A stretch of 64,000 nt of DNA from an uncultured Flavobacteriales bacterium (GTDB lineage: Bacteria > Bacteroidota > Bacteroidia > Flavobacteriales_G > Salibacteraceae). The DNA lies in contig CAKZKD010000039.1 of NCBI GenBank assembly GCA_937121175.1, positions 1 to 64,000 on the forward strand, given 5' to 3'. The translations under genes and the position numbers were made by a program. Every line of letters begins with the position of its first letter. Position 1 is the first letter of the stretch. The notes beneath the pieces are model-generated. The model made no database searches. It saw only the letters and a program-made list of their open reading frames with translations, and had not been told where the DNA came from. Positions 45,463 to 52,598 of the stretch are shown here, in pieces.

Positions 45463-46998
45463 CTAGAAATTATTCCAATCGCCATTCAATTGATACTGGT
45501 ATAAAACGGGATTATTTAACGTGTTGATTTCTATTCTTGAAGTATCGCTCGTAGGCTTTCCAAAATGCAACATCATGTGCATAGCTTCTTGGTTTAGCCA
45601 CCGGGTTCTTATTGAATTAAAATCTTGTTTTTTTAGATACTTTTTAAGCTGCTGTACACTTCCTTTTTTCGTGCCGATTACCCAAGACCATTCTCCCATT
45701 GAGAGCACATGGTTGTGCAACGGCAATACATTAAAACCTGAGCTTTGCATGGTTTTTTTAATACACTCAAAAGCCTTTGTAGCCAAATACGGATTTCCAG
45801 ATTGGGTAATCATAGCCCCATTGGGTCGCAAATGCAAGCGCACCATTTGATAGAATTCTTGGGTGTATAATTTATTCAAATCAACACCTTTTGCGTCAGG
45901 CAAATCGACAACAATGAGGTCATACAATTGCTCCGATTTTTGCAAAAAGGTAAACCCATCTGCGTTTATTACTTGTACTTTTTCATTGCTTAGTGAACTA
46001 CCATTTGCTTTTACAAATGGAGGATATTTAGCGCCTAAATTGGTCATTTCTGGGTCTAAATCCACCAAAGTAATGGACTCTACATCAGGATATTTGAGTA
46101 GCTCCTTTACGTTAAAACCATCGCCACCACCAATTACCAAAACTTGTTTTGGGTGCTTTACCAAAGCAACTACTGGGTGTATCATTGGTTCGTGATAGAG
46201 GTACTCGTCCAACGTGGTCATTTGTAAATTACCGTTGATGTACAACCAATGCTCATTTAGCCAAGTTGTAACTACCAATTTTTGATACTTAGATTCTACA
46301 ACATGCACAATCTTATCCTTAAACCGGCTTTGCTCTCCATACAGTTTTATGTTATCCGACTGAATAAATCCAACAGAAAGTAATACTATGACCGCAGCCA
46401 CAACGCCGAAAAATTGTGTCTTAATGGCTTTGATTTGCTTCCAAAAGACAAATACAACCGCAAACGCAGCCAATAAATTGAAGGCGCCAAATACAAAAGC
46501 AGCATTTTTAATTCCTAATACCGGCAAGGCAAAAAACGCAAAAGCAAGTCCTCCAATCAAACTACCGATATAGTCATAGGACATGATACTGCTGATGTTT
46601 CTGCTCAGCTTTTCGTAGGGCTCATTTAGTCGAGTAACCAATGGTATTTCGAATCCTATTGCACAACCAACTGCTGCCGAACAGCCATAAACCAACAAAT
46701 GAATGTATTGTGTTTGACCAGCTAATCCGTAAATGATTAATGGTGCTAAGCATATCATAAGACTTAGCGCTATTTCTACCGATAGAAATACAAATAATAG
46801 ATTTTTGTTGACGCGAGCGCTCAATCGACTTCCAACGCCCATGGAAAATAGCATGATAGAAAGCACCAATGTCCATTGAACAATAGTATCTCCAATAAAA
46901 TAAGAAGCTAAAGTTGAGAATATGAATTCGGCCACAAGACCCGAAACACCTGTAGCAAAAATGGCTGCCTTAAGAAATACCGAGTGCTTGTTGGTCAC
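45463..46998 (-). CDS. Membrane-bound spermidine synthase-like aminopropyltransferase (paralog 2)
   Basis: A 511-residue paralog of 41340: about seven transmembrane helices followed by a spermidine-synthase domain with YHEPMIHPVV, LVIGGGDGFNVKE, LVDLDPEMT and IVVDLPDAKGVDLNKLYTQEFY. The last motif reads DLPDAK where paralog 1 has DFPDPK, but the catalytic Asp is kept. The start is GTG 46998, directly after the DUF350 stop (no gap). It is the last gene of the PspA-speD operon and so probably uses the decarboxylated AdoMet made by SpeD. Confidence 0.9.
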   Translation of the reverse strand: MTNKHSVFLKAAIFATGVSGLVAEFIFSTLASYFIGDTIVQWTLVLSIMLFSMGVGSRLSARVNKNLLFVFLSVEIALSLMICLAPLIIYGLAGQTQYIHLLVYGCSAAVGCAIGFEIPLVTRLNEPYEKLSRNISSIMSYDYIGSLIGGLAFAFFALPVLGIKNAAFVFGAFNLLAAFAVVFVFWKQIKAIKTQFFGVVAAVIVLLSVGFIQSDNIKLYGEQSRFKDKIVHVVESKYQKLVVTTWLNEHWLYINGNLQMTTLDEYLYHEPMIHPVVALVKHPKQVLVIGGGDGFNVKELLKYPDVESITLVDLDPEMTNLGAKYPPFVKANGSSLSNEKVQVINADGFTFLQKSEQLYDLIVVDLPDAKGVDLNKLYTQEFYQMVRLHLRPNGAMITQSGNPYLATKAFECIKKTMQSSGFNVLPLHNHVLSMGEWSWVIGTKKGSVQQLKKYLKKQDFNSIRTRWLNQEAMHMMLHFGKPTSDTSRIEINTLNNPVLYQYQLNGDWNNF

Positions 46999-47871
46999 CT
47001 ATCCAAAACTGAGACAAATGAGCACAGAGCCGCCAATATAGCCGAAAGCTTCAATAATTGCCGCGCCAACATTTGGAGTTTCTTGGTTTACAATTTCGTC
47101 TGTAAGATTTCTTCCTGGCAATAAAATTTTGTCGGTCATGAAACGCGCTGCCGGCAATAGCAACAGACCCAAGCCTGTTTCAATTCCAAGGTTTTCGGCA
47201 ACACCAATCCAGTTTTCCGCATGCATTTCGGTTCCATGACGCACCAAATTCGCTAGGGCTATAATGGCGCCAGCATAGCCGATTCCAGCAGCGACATTGT
47301 TCTTTACTATCTCTTCGTGAATATTATAAGAAGTCATTTTATTGTAAACGAATTCTACCAATAACAACACTACTTGAGCTACTAACCACAGAACAATTAT
47401 CTCTAAAAACCCATCCGGATTTTCTACCAAAACACCGTGAATTATTAACCCGTTAGCAATGCAAATTGCAGCTTCAATAACTCCCGTTCCAACGTTTTGG
47501 TCTTGAATAATTTCCTTACGCAAATCAAAAGACCTCAGAACCAATTTATCCGATATAAATATGGACAGATTGAGTAGCAAAATGGACAGCAAACCGTAAA
47601 TAAAAATGGAAATTAGGTTGTCTAAAATGTGTCCAAAATCGTCACCAACATACAAAGACCAAATGGCAATAAGCAAACCTACATAGTAACCTGTATTGGC
47701 TATTGCAAAGGCTAGGTTATCTTTCTCCACCAGCTCGTGGTCAACGTTTATTCCTCGGTTTATGAGTTTGTAAATGTATCTGCCGATAAAGAACAAGGCA
47801 AAACTGGCCACCAAATAAATTATGGAGGTTATAATACTATCTAAAGTTGCGAGCATATTCATAATCAACAC
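46999..47871 (-). CDS. Double DUF350 membrane protein (YjfL-like)
   Basis: A 290-residue protein of two DUF350 units in tandem, about eight helices in all. Each unit carries the family pattern: DNLAFAIANTGYYVGLLIAIW then IIQDQNVGTGVIEAAICIANGLII, and NNVAAGIGYAGAIIALANLV then IVNQETPNVGAAIIEAFGYIGGS. E. coli YjfL is a single-unit relative beside a PspA paralog. Function is unknown. Two more in-frame Met codons at 47862 and 47856 could be the true start. Gap to the upstream lipoprotein gene is 3 bases. Confidence 0.87.
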   Translation of the reverse strand: MLIMNMLATLDSIITSIIYLVASFALFFIGRYIYKLINRGINVDHELVEKDNLAFAIANTGYYVGLLIAIWSLYVGDDFGHILDNLISIFIYGLLSILLLNLSIFISDKLVLRSFDLRKEIIQDQNVGTGVIEAAICIANGLIIHGVLVENPDGFLEIIVLWLVAQVVLLLVEFVYNKMTSYNIHEEIVKNNVAAGIGYAGAIIALANLVRHGTEMHAENWIGVAENLGIETGLGLLLLPAARFMTDKILLPGRNLTDEIVNQETPNVGAAIIEAFGYIGGSVLICLSFG

Positions 47872-47874
47872 TAT

Positions 47875-48591
47875 TTATTTACCAAATCCTGAGCCTCTAC
47901 TTCCAAATCCTGAACGTCCTCTACTAGACGACCACCCTGACTTTGAAGCGCGTCTTTTAAAGAAATCTGGACGTGACTTTCGGGTCGCAGCGGAGTTTGT
48001 ACCATACTTAGAAGAGCCATTGGTTCTAGGGCCATAATATCCCGACCTACCGTAGTGGTTGTCTCTATAAGTTCTGTAATCGCTTCGGTAAACAGGCCTA
48101 TTCATAAAACCAAACATGTGCGACATAAACATGTACTGGCCATAAAATGCCCAGAAAGACGACCCATTGTGCGTGCGCCATTCCCCGTATTTCTTGTCTC
48201 CCACATATTGATAACCAGCAGGAGCTGCATTTTTTTCGAGCTTACCGTCTTTTTTGTACACCAAGATCATTCCCAGGTTATTCTCGTTTTTTGTAAAGAA
48301 ATCTTCACCCACCTCAAACCATTCACTGGTCGATTCTTCTGGTTTCCCTTCTTCATCTTCCAAAATGACTTTATACTTGTGTTTGTAGGTCTTAAAGAAG
48401 TTTCCTTCTAGATCCATATCCTCAAGAATTATGGCAAAATTTTGTTTGCTCGAAAACTCAACAATGTAATTGTCAACAGGAGATTTTTTGAATTCTTTTC
48501 CTCCACAGCTCGAAAGCAAAAGGCCAAAAACAAACAAAGACAGCCAAGCAAATGGTGTCTTTGAAAAATTGATATTTAGTACTGATTTCAT
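47875..48591 (-). CDS. Conserved-type lipoprotein with Arg/Ser/Gly-rich tail
   Basis: A 238-residue lipoprotein (lipobox LSSC at about residues 26-29). The globular part includes FAIILEDMDLEGNFFKTYKHKYKV and WFEVGEDFFTKNENNLGM. An aromatic WAFYGQYMFMSHMFGF stretch and a low-complexity Tyr/Arg and then Ser/Gly/Arg tail follow. I recall similar lipoproteins in DUF350/DUF4178/spermidine-synthase clusters, but no function. The basic tail could bind acidic lipid or LPS. Tightly spaced in the operon (4 bases after DUF4178). Confidence 0.7.
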   Translation of the reverse strand: MKSVLNINFSKTPFAWLSLFVFGLLLSSCGGKEFKKSPVDNYIVEFSSKQNFAIILEDMDLEGNFFKTYKHKYKVILEDEEGKPEESTSEWFEVGEDFFTKNENNLGMILVYKKDGKLEKNAAPAGYQYVGDKKYGEWRTHNGSSFWAFYGQYMFMSHMFGFMNRPVYRSDYRTYRDNHYGRSGYYGPRTNGSSKYGTNSAATRKSRPDFFKRRASKSGWSSSRGRSGFGSRGSGFGK

Positions 48592-48595
48592 AAGT

Positions 48596-49123
48596 TTACT
48601 TTGGCAGGATATTGGAAAATTCGAACTCTTTTACATAAGACCCTTTCGCTGCGGAAAACTCCTCTTCGCCCCATCGGTCTATCGAAATAAAATCTTGTTC
48701 GTTCTCATATACCCAATTCACAAATTTGGACCAATTTTCTTCATCATCATCATTTTCGCCACAATATCCTTGACCCGAACTTTTTCTGTGATAGGTTTTG
48801 TTCTCAAAAACCAATTGCTGAGGAGCATCATCTGCGCTTACAATTTGAGAGGCCAGTTTTGGGTCTATCGCATTCATCTCGAGTTTTTTCGAAACCATAC
48901 AAATCAATTCATCGTTATCTTCAACAGACAAATAGCATTTTTCGTCTCCCGAATCCAGTAAGTATTCAATCGACTCAAAGTTATTTCCCCAGTCGTAGTG
49001 ATATACCTTTTTTACTTCCCAAGTTTTCAAAAAATACTCTACCATAAACCCTAGGTTCATTTCGGCAACTGTATAATCGACTTTGGACTCTTTCTTCTTT
49101 CCAAAGAAATCGAATAATCCCAT
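48596..49123 (-). CDS. DUF4178 protein
   Basis: A 175-residue soluble protein. The DUF4178 core is visible as LGFMVEYFLKTWEVKKVYHYDWG, EYLLDSGDEKCYLSVEDNDEL and LVFENKTYHRKSSGQGYCG, a small beta-barrel-like domain. The N-terminal MGLFDFFGKKKESK is amphipathic and basic, as expected for membrane association. The family recurs beside PspA, DUF350 and spermidine synthase genes. Molecular role unknown. Three bases after speD. Confidence 0.85.
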   Translation of the reverse strand: MGLFDFFGKKKESKVDYTVAEMNLGFMVEYFLKTWEVKKVYHYDWGNNFESIEYLLDSGDEKCYLSVEDNDELICMVSKKLEMNAIDPKLASQIVSADDAPQQLVFENKTYHRKSSGQGYCGENDDDEENWSKFVNWVYENEQDFISIDRWGEEEFSAAKGSYVKEFEFSNILPK

Positions 49124-49126
49124 TTC

Positions 49127-49498
49127 TTAATTGTTTTTAGTTTCAATATTCACTTCCGTTCCACGGCTAACTTTCCTCGAACTTACACGCTGAGCATTCA
49201 ATCCATTTTTCAATACCTCATGAGCAGCGCTGTAGTCCATTTTTTCGTTACATGTAAAAAAATCTACCGCCGCATAATTGTGTTCTGGCCAAGTATGAAT
49301 GGCCAAATGACTTTCGGCAACTACCACCACACCAGTAACCCCTTGAGGAGAAAATTTATGAAAAACCGATTTAATAATTGTTGCGGAGGCTTTATTTGCC
49401 GCTTCTAGCATCAAATTCTCCAGTTTAGTTTTATCGTCAAGTATAACTGAAGAACAGTCGTAAAGCTCGATAATAATGTGTAAGCCAAGTCCTTCCAA
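49127..49498 (-). CDS. speD: S-adenosylmethionine decarboxylase proenzyme
   Basis: A 123-residue class 1B AdoMet decarboxylase that makes the aminopropyl donor for polyamine synthesis. The precursor self-cleaves before Ser63 in VVAESHLAIHTWPE to form the pyruvoyl cofactor; that serine, His68 and the later FFTCNE cysteine are all present. Length is normal. It lies between the 53-residue membrane protein (2 bases) and DUF4178 (3 bases), tying dcAdoMet supply directly to the two membrane aminopropyltransferases of this locus. Confidence 0.95.
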   Translation of the reverse strand: MEGLGLHIIIELYDCSSVILDDKTKLENLMLEAANKASATIIKSVFHKFSPQGVTGVVVVAESHLAIHTWPEHNYAAVDFFTCNEKMDYSAAHEVLKNGLNAQRVSSRKVSRGTEVNIETKNN

Positions 49499-49500
49499 GA

Positions 49501-49662
49501 TTAAATACTCCCCTTCTGAAATTTCCGGTACAACCAGAAGCCTACTAAAAATAGTATGATTGGAGTGCTAAAGTACCAAACCAGTTTGACTACCGAAATC
49601 AGAACGGTAATCAAACCGATTAGGAAAATAATCTCAATTATTGTAGCAATAGAAATTCTCAT
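49501..49662 (-). CDS. 53-residue two-transmembrane protein between pspA and speD
   Basis: ATG at 49660-49662 opens a 53-codon frame ending TAA at 49501-49503. The protein begins MRISIATIIEIIFLIG and has two hydrophobic stretches (about 5-25 and 28-45) and a basic end YRKFQKGSI. The spacing is exact for a gene: 3 bases after the pspA stop and 2 before the speD start. It may be a small membrane partner of PspA, as PspB or PspC are in enterobacteria, although no sequence similarity is claimed. Confidence 0.75.
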   Translation of the reverse strand: MRISIATIIEIIFLIGLITVLISVVKLVWYFSTPIILFLVGFWLYRKFQKGSI

Positions 49663-49665
49663 CGC

Positions 49666-50382
49666 TTATGCGTTTCCACCTTTAGCAGCCGCCATTTTAG
49701 CTTTTAATGCAGCTAGTTTATCATCAGCACCAACACTAGTATCGCCAATTGCGCTATCAATTTCATCGTCTAATGAACGGCTTTCGTTTGCAATGTCTCC
49801 ATACGCTTCGGCGAGTGCTTCTTCTTGATTCACCTTATCTTTCATACGCTCAAGCATGGAAATGGTATCCGATGAATCGATTGCAGCCATCTGCTTATTC
49901 AAGTTTTTGGTAGAACTAGCTACTTTTACTCGAGCCTTTAGCGTTTTCAATTCATTTTCCCAAGAGCTAATTTTAGAGCGAATTTTTTTAATGTTAGCAT
50001 CCAATTTGGCAACGTCGCTATCGAATTTAGCCTGCTCTTTTTTCGAACGCTCCACATGACTGTCGCATTCCGCTTTTTTAGTTAATGCTTCACCAGCTAA
50101 CCTGTCCGCTTCGCCAGCATCCATTTGACCAGCTTCTGCTCTTTGCAAAAGCATCATTGCTTTTTTCTCATAATCAGCAGCACGGTCTTCTTGTTCTTTA
50201 ATTTCATTTTTTGCCCGAATAGCCATAGCCTTTACTTCAGCCAATGCTTTTAAGGATTTTTCAAGGTCAGACTTCATGTCTCTAATACCTTGTTCGGTCA
50301 TTTTTATTGGGTCTTCCAATTTATCGATTACCGAATTTGTTTCTGCTTTACCTAGCGTAAATAATCTTTTGAATAAGCTCAT
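49666..50382 (-). CDS. pspA: PspA/IM30 family membrane-stress protein
   Basis: A 238-residue, mostly coiled-coil protein. The N-terminal amphipathic helix MSLFKRLFTLGKAETNSVIDKLEDP is followed by MTEQGIRDMKSDLEKSLKALAEVKA, which is diagnostic for PspA/IM30/Vipp1. Central heptad-rich helices run to about 185, and an Ala/Lys-rich C-terminus follows. It resembles the YjfJ branch, given the YjfI-, YjfL- and DUF4178-type neighbours. ESCRT-III-like proteins of this family bind and stabilise damaged inner membrane. Confidence 0.92.
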   Translation of the reverse strand: MSLFKRLFTLGKAETNSVIDKLEDPIKMTEQGIRDMKSDLEKSLKALAEVKAMAIRAKNEIKEQEDRAADYEKKAMMLLQRAEAGQMDAGEADRLAGEALTKKAECDSHVERSKKEQAKFDSDVAKLDANIKKIRSKISSWENELKTLKARVKVASSTKNLNKQMAAIDSSDTISMLERMKDKVNQEEALAEAYGDIANESRSLDDEIDSAIGDTSVGADDKLAALKAKMAAAKGGNA

Positions 50383-50394
50383 AATGTGTTGTTT

Positions 50395-50799
50395 TTAAAG
50401 TTTAGAAAATTTGATTAATTCGTCAGAATATTCTGACAGCAACAGACTCAAAGAATTCAATGAACCCTCTAGTTCGTTTAAGTCTAAATTGGCGATTTGT
50501 AAGGTGTCTCTGAAAATTACTTTTTTACCCGACTCATCTAACACAAATGCTCCGTGTATAATGTCTCGGTTTTTTTGAAGCAAACTTTGAAATACCTCTG
50601 AAGAACCATTGTCTATTTGAATGAGGTATTGTTCAATAATTAATATGGGGTCTGCACAACCTACCACGCAATTTTTAATTCCTGAAGATTCGTCTTCGAT
50701 TACCAATAACTGGTCTTCTTCGTTTGTACCTGTAATGGTATAACCCAGGTCTAAAACGTAATCTTTGATTTTATTAAAATGATTTTCCATAACTGACAC
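50395..50799 (-). CDS. YjfI/YbjN-like protein, upstream partner of pspA
   Basis: A 134-residue acidic protein resembling DUF2170/YjfI and the YbjN/Tir-chaperone fold (VGCADPILIIEQYLIQID, a helix NRDIIHGAFVLDESGKKVIFRDTL, and a C-terminal amphipathic helix). In E. coli, yjfI precedes the pspA paralog yjfJ in the same way. The start may be GTG 50799, whose first base is the last base of the upstream TAG (TAGTG), or ATG 50790. Twelve bases separate it from pspA. Family call is moderate. Confidence 0.7.
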   Translation of the reverse strand: MSVMENHFNKIKDYVLDLGYTITGTNEEDQLLVIEDESSGIKNCVVGCADPILIIEQYLIQIDNGSSEVFQSLLQKNRDIIHGAFVLDESGKKVIFRDTLQIANLDLNELEGSLNSLSLLLSEYSDELIKFSKL

Positions 50800-50882
50800 T
50801 ATTTAAGGAGCTTTAAATTATTCCATTCAAAATTAAAATTCTGCTCCGTTTGCGCCTTAGGAAATGCCAGTTCTTTAGCCAT
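50799..50882 (-). CDS. Possible 27-residue leader ORF of the pspA-speD operon
   Basis: ATG at 50880-50882 opens a 27-codon frame (MAKELAFPKAQTEQNFNFEW and seven more residues, ending KLLK) that stops at TAG 50799-50801. An AAGGAGG Shine-Dalgarno sequence, unusually strong for Bacteroidota, lies about 9 bases upstream. The TAG overlaps the GTG of the YjfI-like gene by one base. It may be a small protein or a leader that couples translation. The peptide is not membrane-like and no homolog is recognised. Confidence 0.45.
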   Translation of the reverse strand: MAKELAFPKAQTEQNFNFEWNNLKLLK

Positions 50883-50948
50883 TTTTAAGGTCCTCCTTTT
50901 TATTATTCATTTTTTGTGTTTTTAATTTCATGAAGCTAAAGTACTAAT

Positions 50949-51008
50949 ATTTTTAGCAATGCTATATTTTTTAGCAAATATTTTGAAAAGTGATAATTTT
51001 TTTAGTAA
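50949..51008. promoter_or_regulatory. Repeated ttttagcaa boxes between the pspA operon and the XRE gene
   Basis: TTTTAGCAA occurs at 50951-50959 and 50969-50977, with a near copy TTTTAGTAA at 51000-51008. The first box sits in a palindrome TAGCA-A-TGCTA (50954-50964). This lies in the 153-base space between divergent genes, where an XRE repressor would bind. The spacing of 18 and 31 bases is not fully regular. Confidence 0.45.
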
Positions 51009-51035
51009 TTCGCCTTTGAACTAAAAGATAGTGAA

Positions 51036-51749
51036 ATGTCCAAAATAGGCTCAAACATTAGGAAGATTCGAACTGTAAAGGGAATTAGTCAAAGCCAGTT
51101 TGCTGAATTGTTTTCTCTTAACCGAGCTCGAATAGGTGCGTATGAGGAAGGAAGAGCAGAACCGAAGATTGATGTTGTTATAGAAATTGCTAAATATTTT
51201 AGCATACCGTTAAACGATATTTTCGTGAAAGACCTCACCGTAAACCAATTGGCACATTTTGATTTGATTCAATCTTCGCCAAACGATGAAGGAAAAAAGC
51301 AACCTAATTTCAATCAACTCTACTTTTTGAGCGCGGCTCAAGTGCTAAATAAAAACTTATTGGAAAAGGCAATGGAAACGCCAGAAGACTTATACCGGTT
51401 TTCTTTTCCGGGCGCAACCAACGGAGGAAACCTATGGATTGAGTTATCAGGAGTAAAATTAATTTGTGGTGAGCAATTGCATCCCTTCGGTGTAATTGTA
51501 TCAAACAAAGAGGCGCTTAAATCAAACTCTACTGTTTTGGCAATAACCAAAGACCAAATTTATTTGGGAAATTATATCAGTGGAAAGAGTAACCTACGCA
51601 TGAATATTGGTGGAACAGAACAAGAAATCACCAAAGTCAACTATTCGTTTTCGGTGAAGTTATTGGTACAAAAATCGGTTGCTTCTAGTTTGTCTTTAGA
51701 CCAACGATTGGCCCAAATTGAAGCTAGAATCTCGAAAATAGAAGGTTAG
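51036..51749 (+). CDS. XRE-family transcriptional regulator, divergent from the pspA operon
   Basis: A 237-residue regulator. The N-terminal Cro/CI helix-turn-helix is SNIRKIRTVKGISQSQFAELFSLNRARIGAYEEGRAEPKIDVVIEIA in outline (residues 5-55). The C-terminal 120 residues (NLWIELSGVKLICGEQLHPFGVIV to YLGNYIS) look like a degenerate LexA/S24-type domain without an evident Ser-Lys dyad, so it may sense a ligand rather than self-cleave. A terminal coiled coil (LDQRLAQIEARISKIE) suggests dimers. Position makes it the likely local regulator. Confidence 0.85.
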   Translation: MSKIGSNIRKIRTVKGISQSQFAELFSLNRARIGAYEEGRAEPKIDVVIEIAKYFSIPLNDIFVKDLTVNQLAHFDLIQSSPNDEGKKQPNFNQLYFLSAAQVLNKNLLEKAMETPEDLYRFSFPGATNGGNLWIELSGVKLICGEQLHPFGVIVSNKEALKSNSTVLAITKDQIYLGNYISGKSNLRMNIGGTEQEITKVNYSFSVKLLVQKSVASSLSLDQRLAQIEARISKIEG

Positions 51750-51882
51750 GTTTTCGCTATCCGATTAAATTGGTCAGTTTCGGTGGATAAATTACCACTA
51801 CTGGCAAAATACTTTATTTTCGATACACTCCGCCAAGAGCGGAGCACCCAATCTGACAGTATTTTTTCTCCCATTATTAAGA

Positions 51883-52473
51883 TCAGGTTAAGTTACGCTT
51901 CATAAAACCAAATGCGCCTCCACATAGCCCACCGCAAATGTGACCAAACTGAGATATGTTATCCGCAGTAAAACTATTAACAACCTCATTTCCAATGAAA
52001 ACAATGCTAACTAAGATGAACGTCAGCGGTATTTCTTTTCGTTTCATATTCACTAATGAGGAAAGCACTATGAACATAAACACAATTCCACTTGCGCCAA
52101 CGATAACATTCTGAAAAAGTAAGTTGTTTAGCAAGCCAGTGACCAACGCAGTGCAGCCTGTCATGAAAAGTAATTCTTTGGCTCCATATTTTTCTTCTAA
52201 AAGAGGGCCAAGCATGAGTAAATAGATGGAATTTGCCGCCAAATGTGACCAATCAGCGTGGCAAAATATGTACGTAAAAAATCGGTAACTGTCTAGTAAC
52301 GAAAAATTTGGGTACAGCGCAAACGCTTGATTAATCCAACCGGCAGTGATGTAATTGAACACAACAAACCCTAATGAAATGAATGTAAAAGTTAGCGTAA
52401 GCGGAGCATTGTAAGTCACTTTCCACTTTCCGCTTTTGCTCGTCAACAGTTGTTCTTTTCCGATGCCCTCCAT
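51883..52473 (-). CDS. Rhomboid family intramembrane serine protease
   Basis: A 196-residue, six-helix membrane protease. The catalytic Ser128 is in IVGASGIVFMF and His178 in FGHICGGLCGGAFGF, the expected dyad. HADWSHLAANSIYLL (about 72-86) is the second conserved block. It would cleave transmembrane substrates in the inner membrane. The substrate is unknown. It stands alone on the minus strand; the 133 bases between it and the XRE gene hold no clear signal. Confidence 0.93.
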   Translation of the reverse strand: MEGIGKEQLLTSKSGKWKVTYNAPLTLTFTFISLGFVVFNYITAGWINQAFALYPNFSLLDSYRFFTYIFCHADWSHLAANSIYLLMLGPLLEEKYGAKELLFMTGCTALVTGLLNNLLFQNVIVGASGIVFMFIVLSSLVNMKRKEIPLTFILVSIVFIGNEVVNSFTADNISQFGHICGGLCGGAFGFMKRNLT

Positions 52474-52531
52474 ACAATTACAAAAGTAGTGCTAACCAAC
52501 ACTTTAGTGTTTGCAATACGATTGGGGAATT

Positions 52532-52562
52532 CAAATGCCCAAATACCACGTTTTTACATTTG
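52532..52562 (+). promoter_or_regulatory. Predicted promoter of the glucosaminidase gene
   Basis: TTG at 52532-52534 and TACATTTG at 52555-52562 match the -33 and -7 elements of Bacteroidetes with a 20-base spacer. Transcription would begin near 52569, 30 bases before the TTG start chosen for the gene. Confidence 0.6.
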
Positions 52563-52598
52563 TGCGTTAGGCACGAAATTGGTCTGATTGCAATTGTT

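Noticed and set aside
48470-48961. 163-codon plus-strand ORF across the DUF4178 and lipoprotein genes
   Set aside because: Antisense to two well-supported genes, no start context, and no recognisable protein features; a shadow frame.
51036-51749. Phage repressor marking a prophage
   Set aside because: No phage structural, integrase or replication genes nearby; the gene stands beside the pspA operon.
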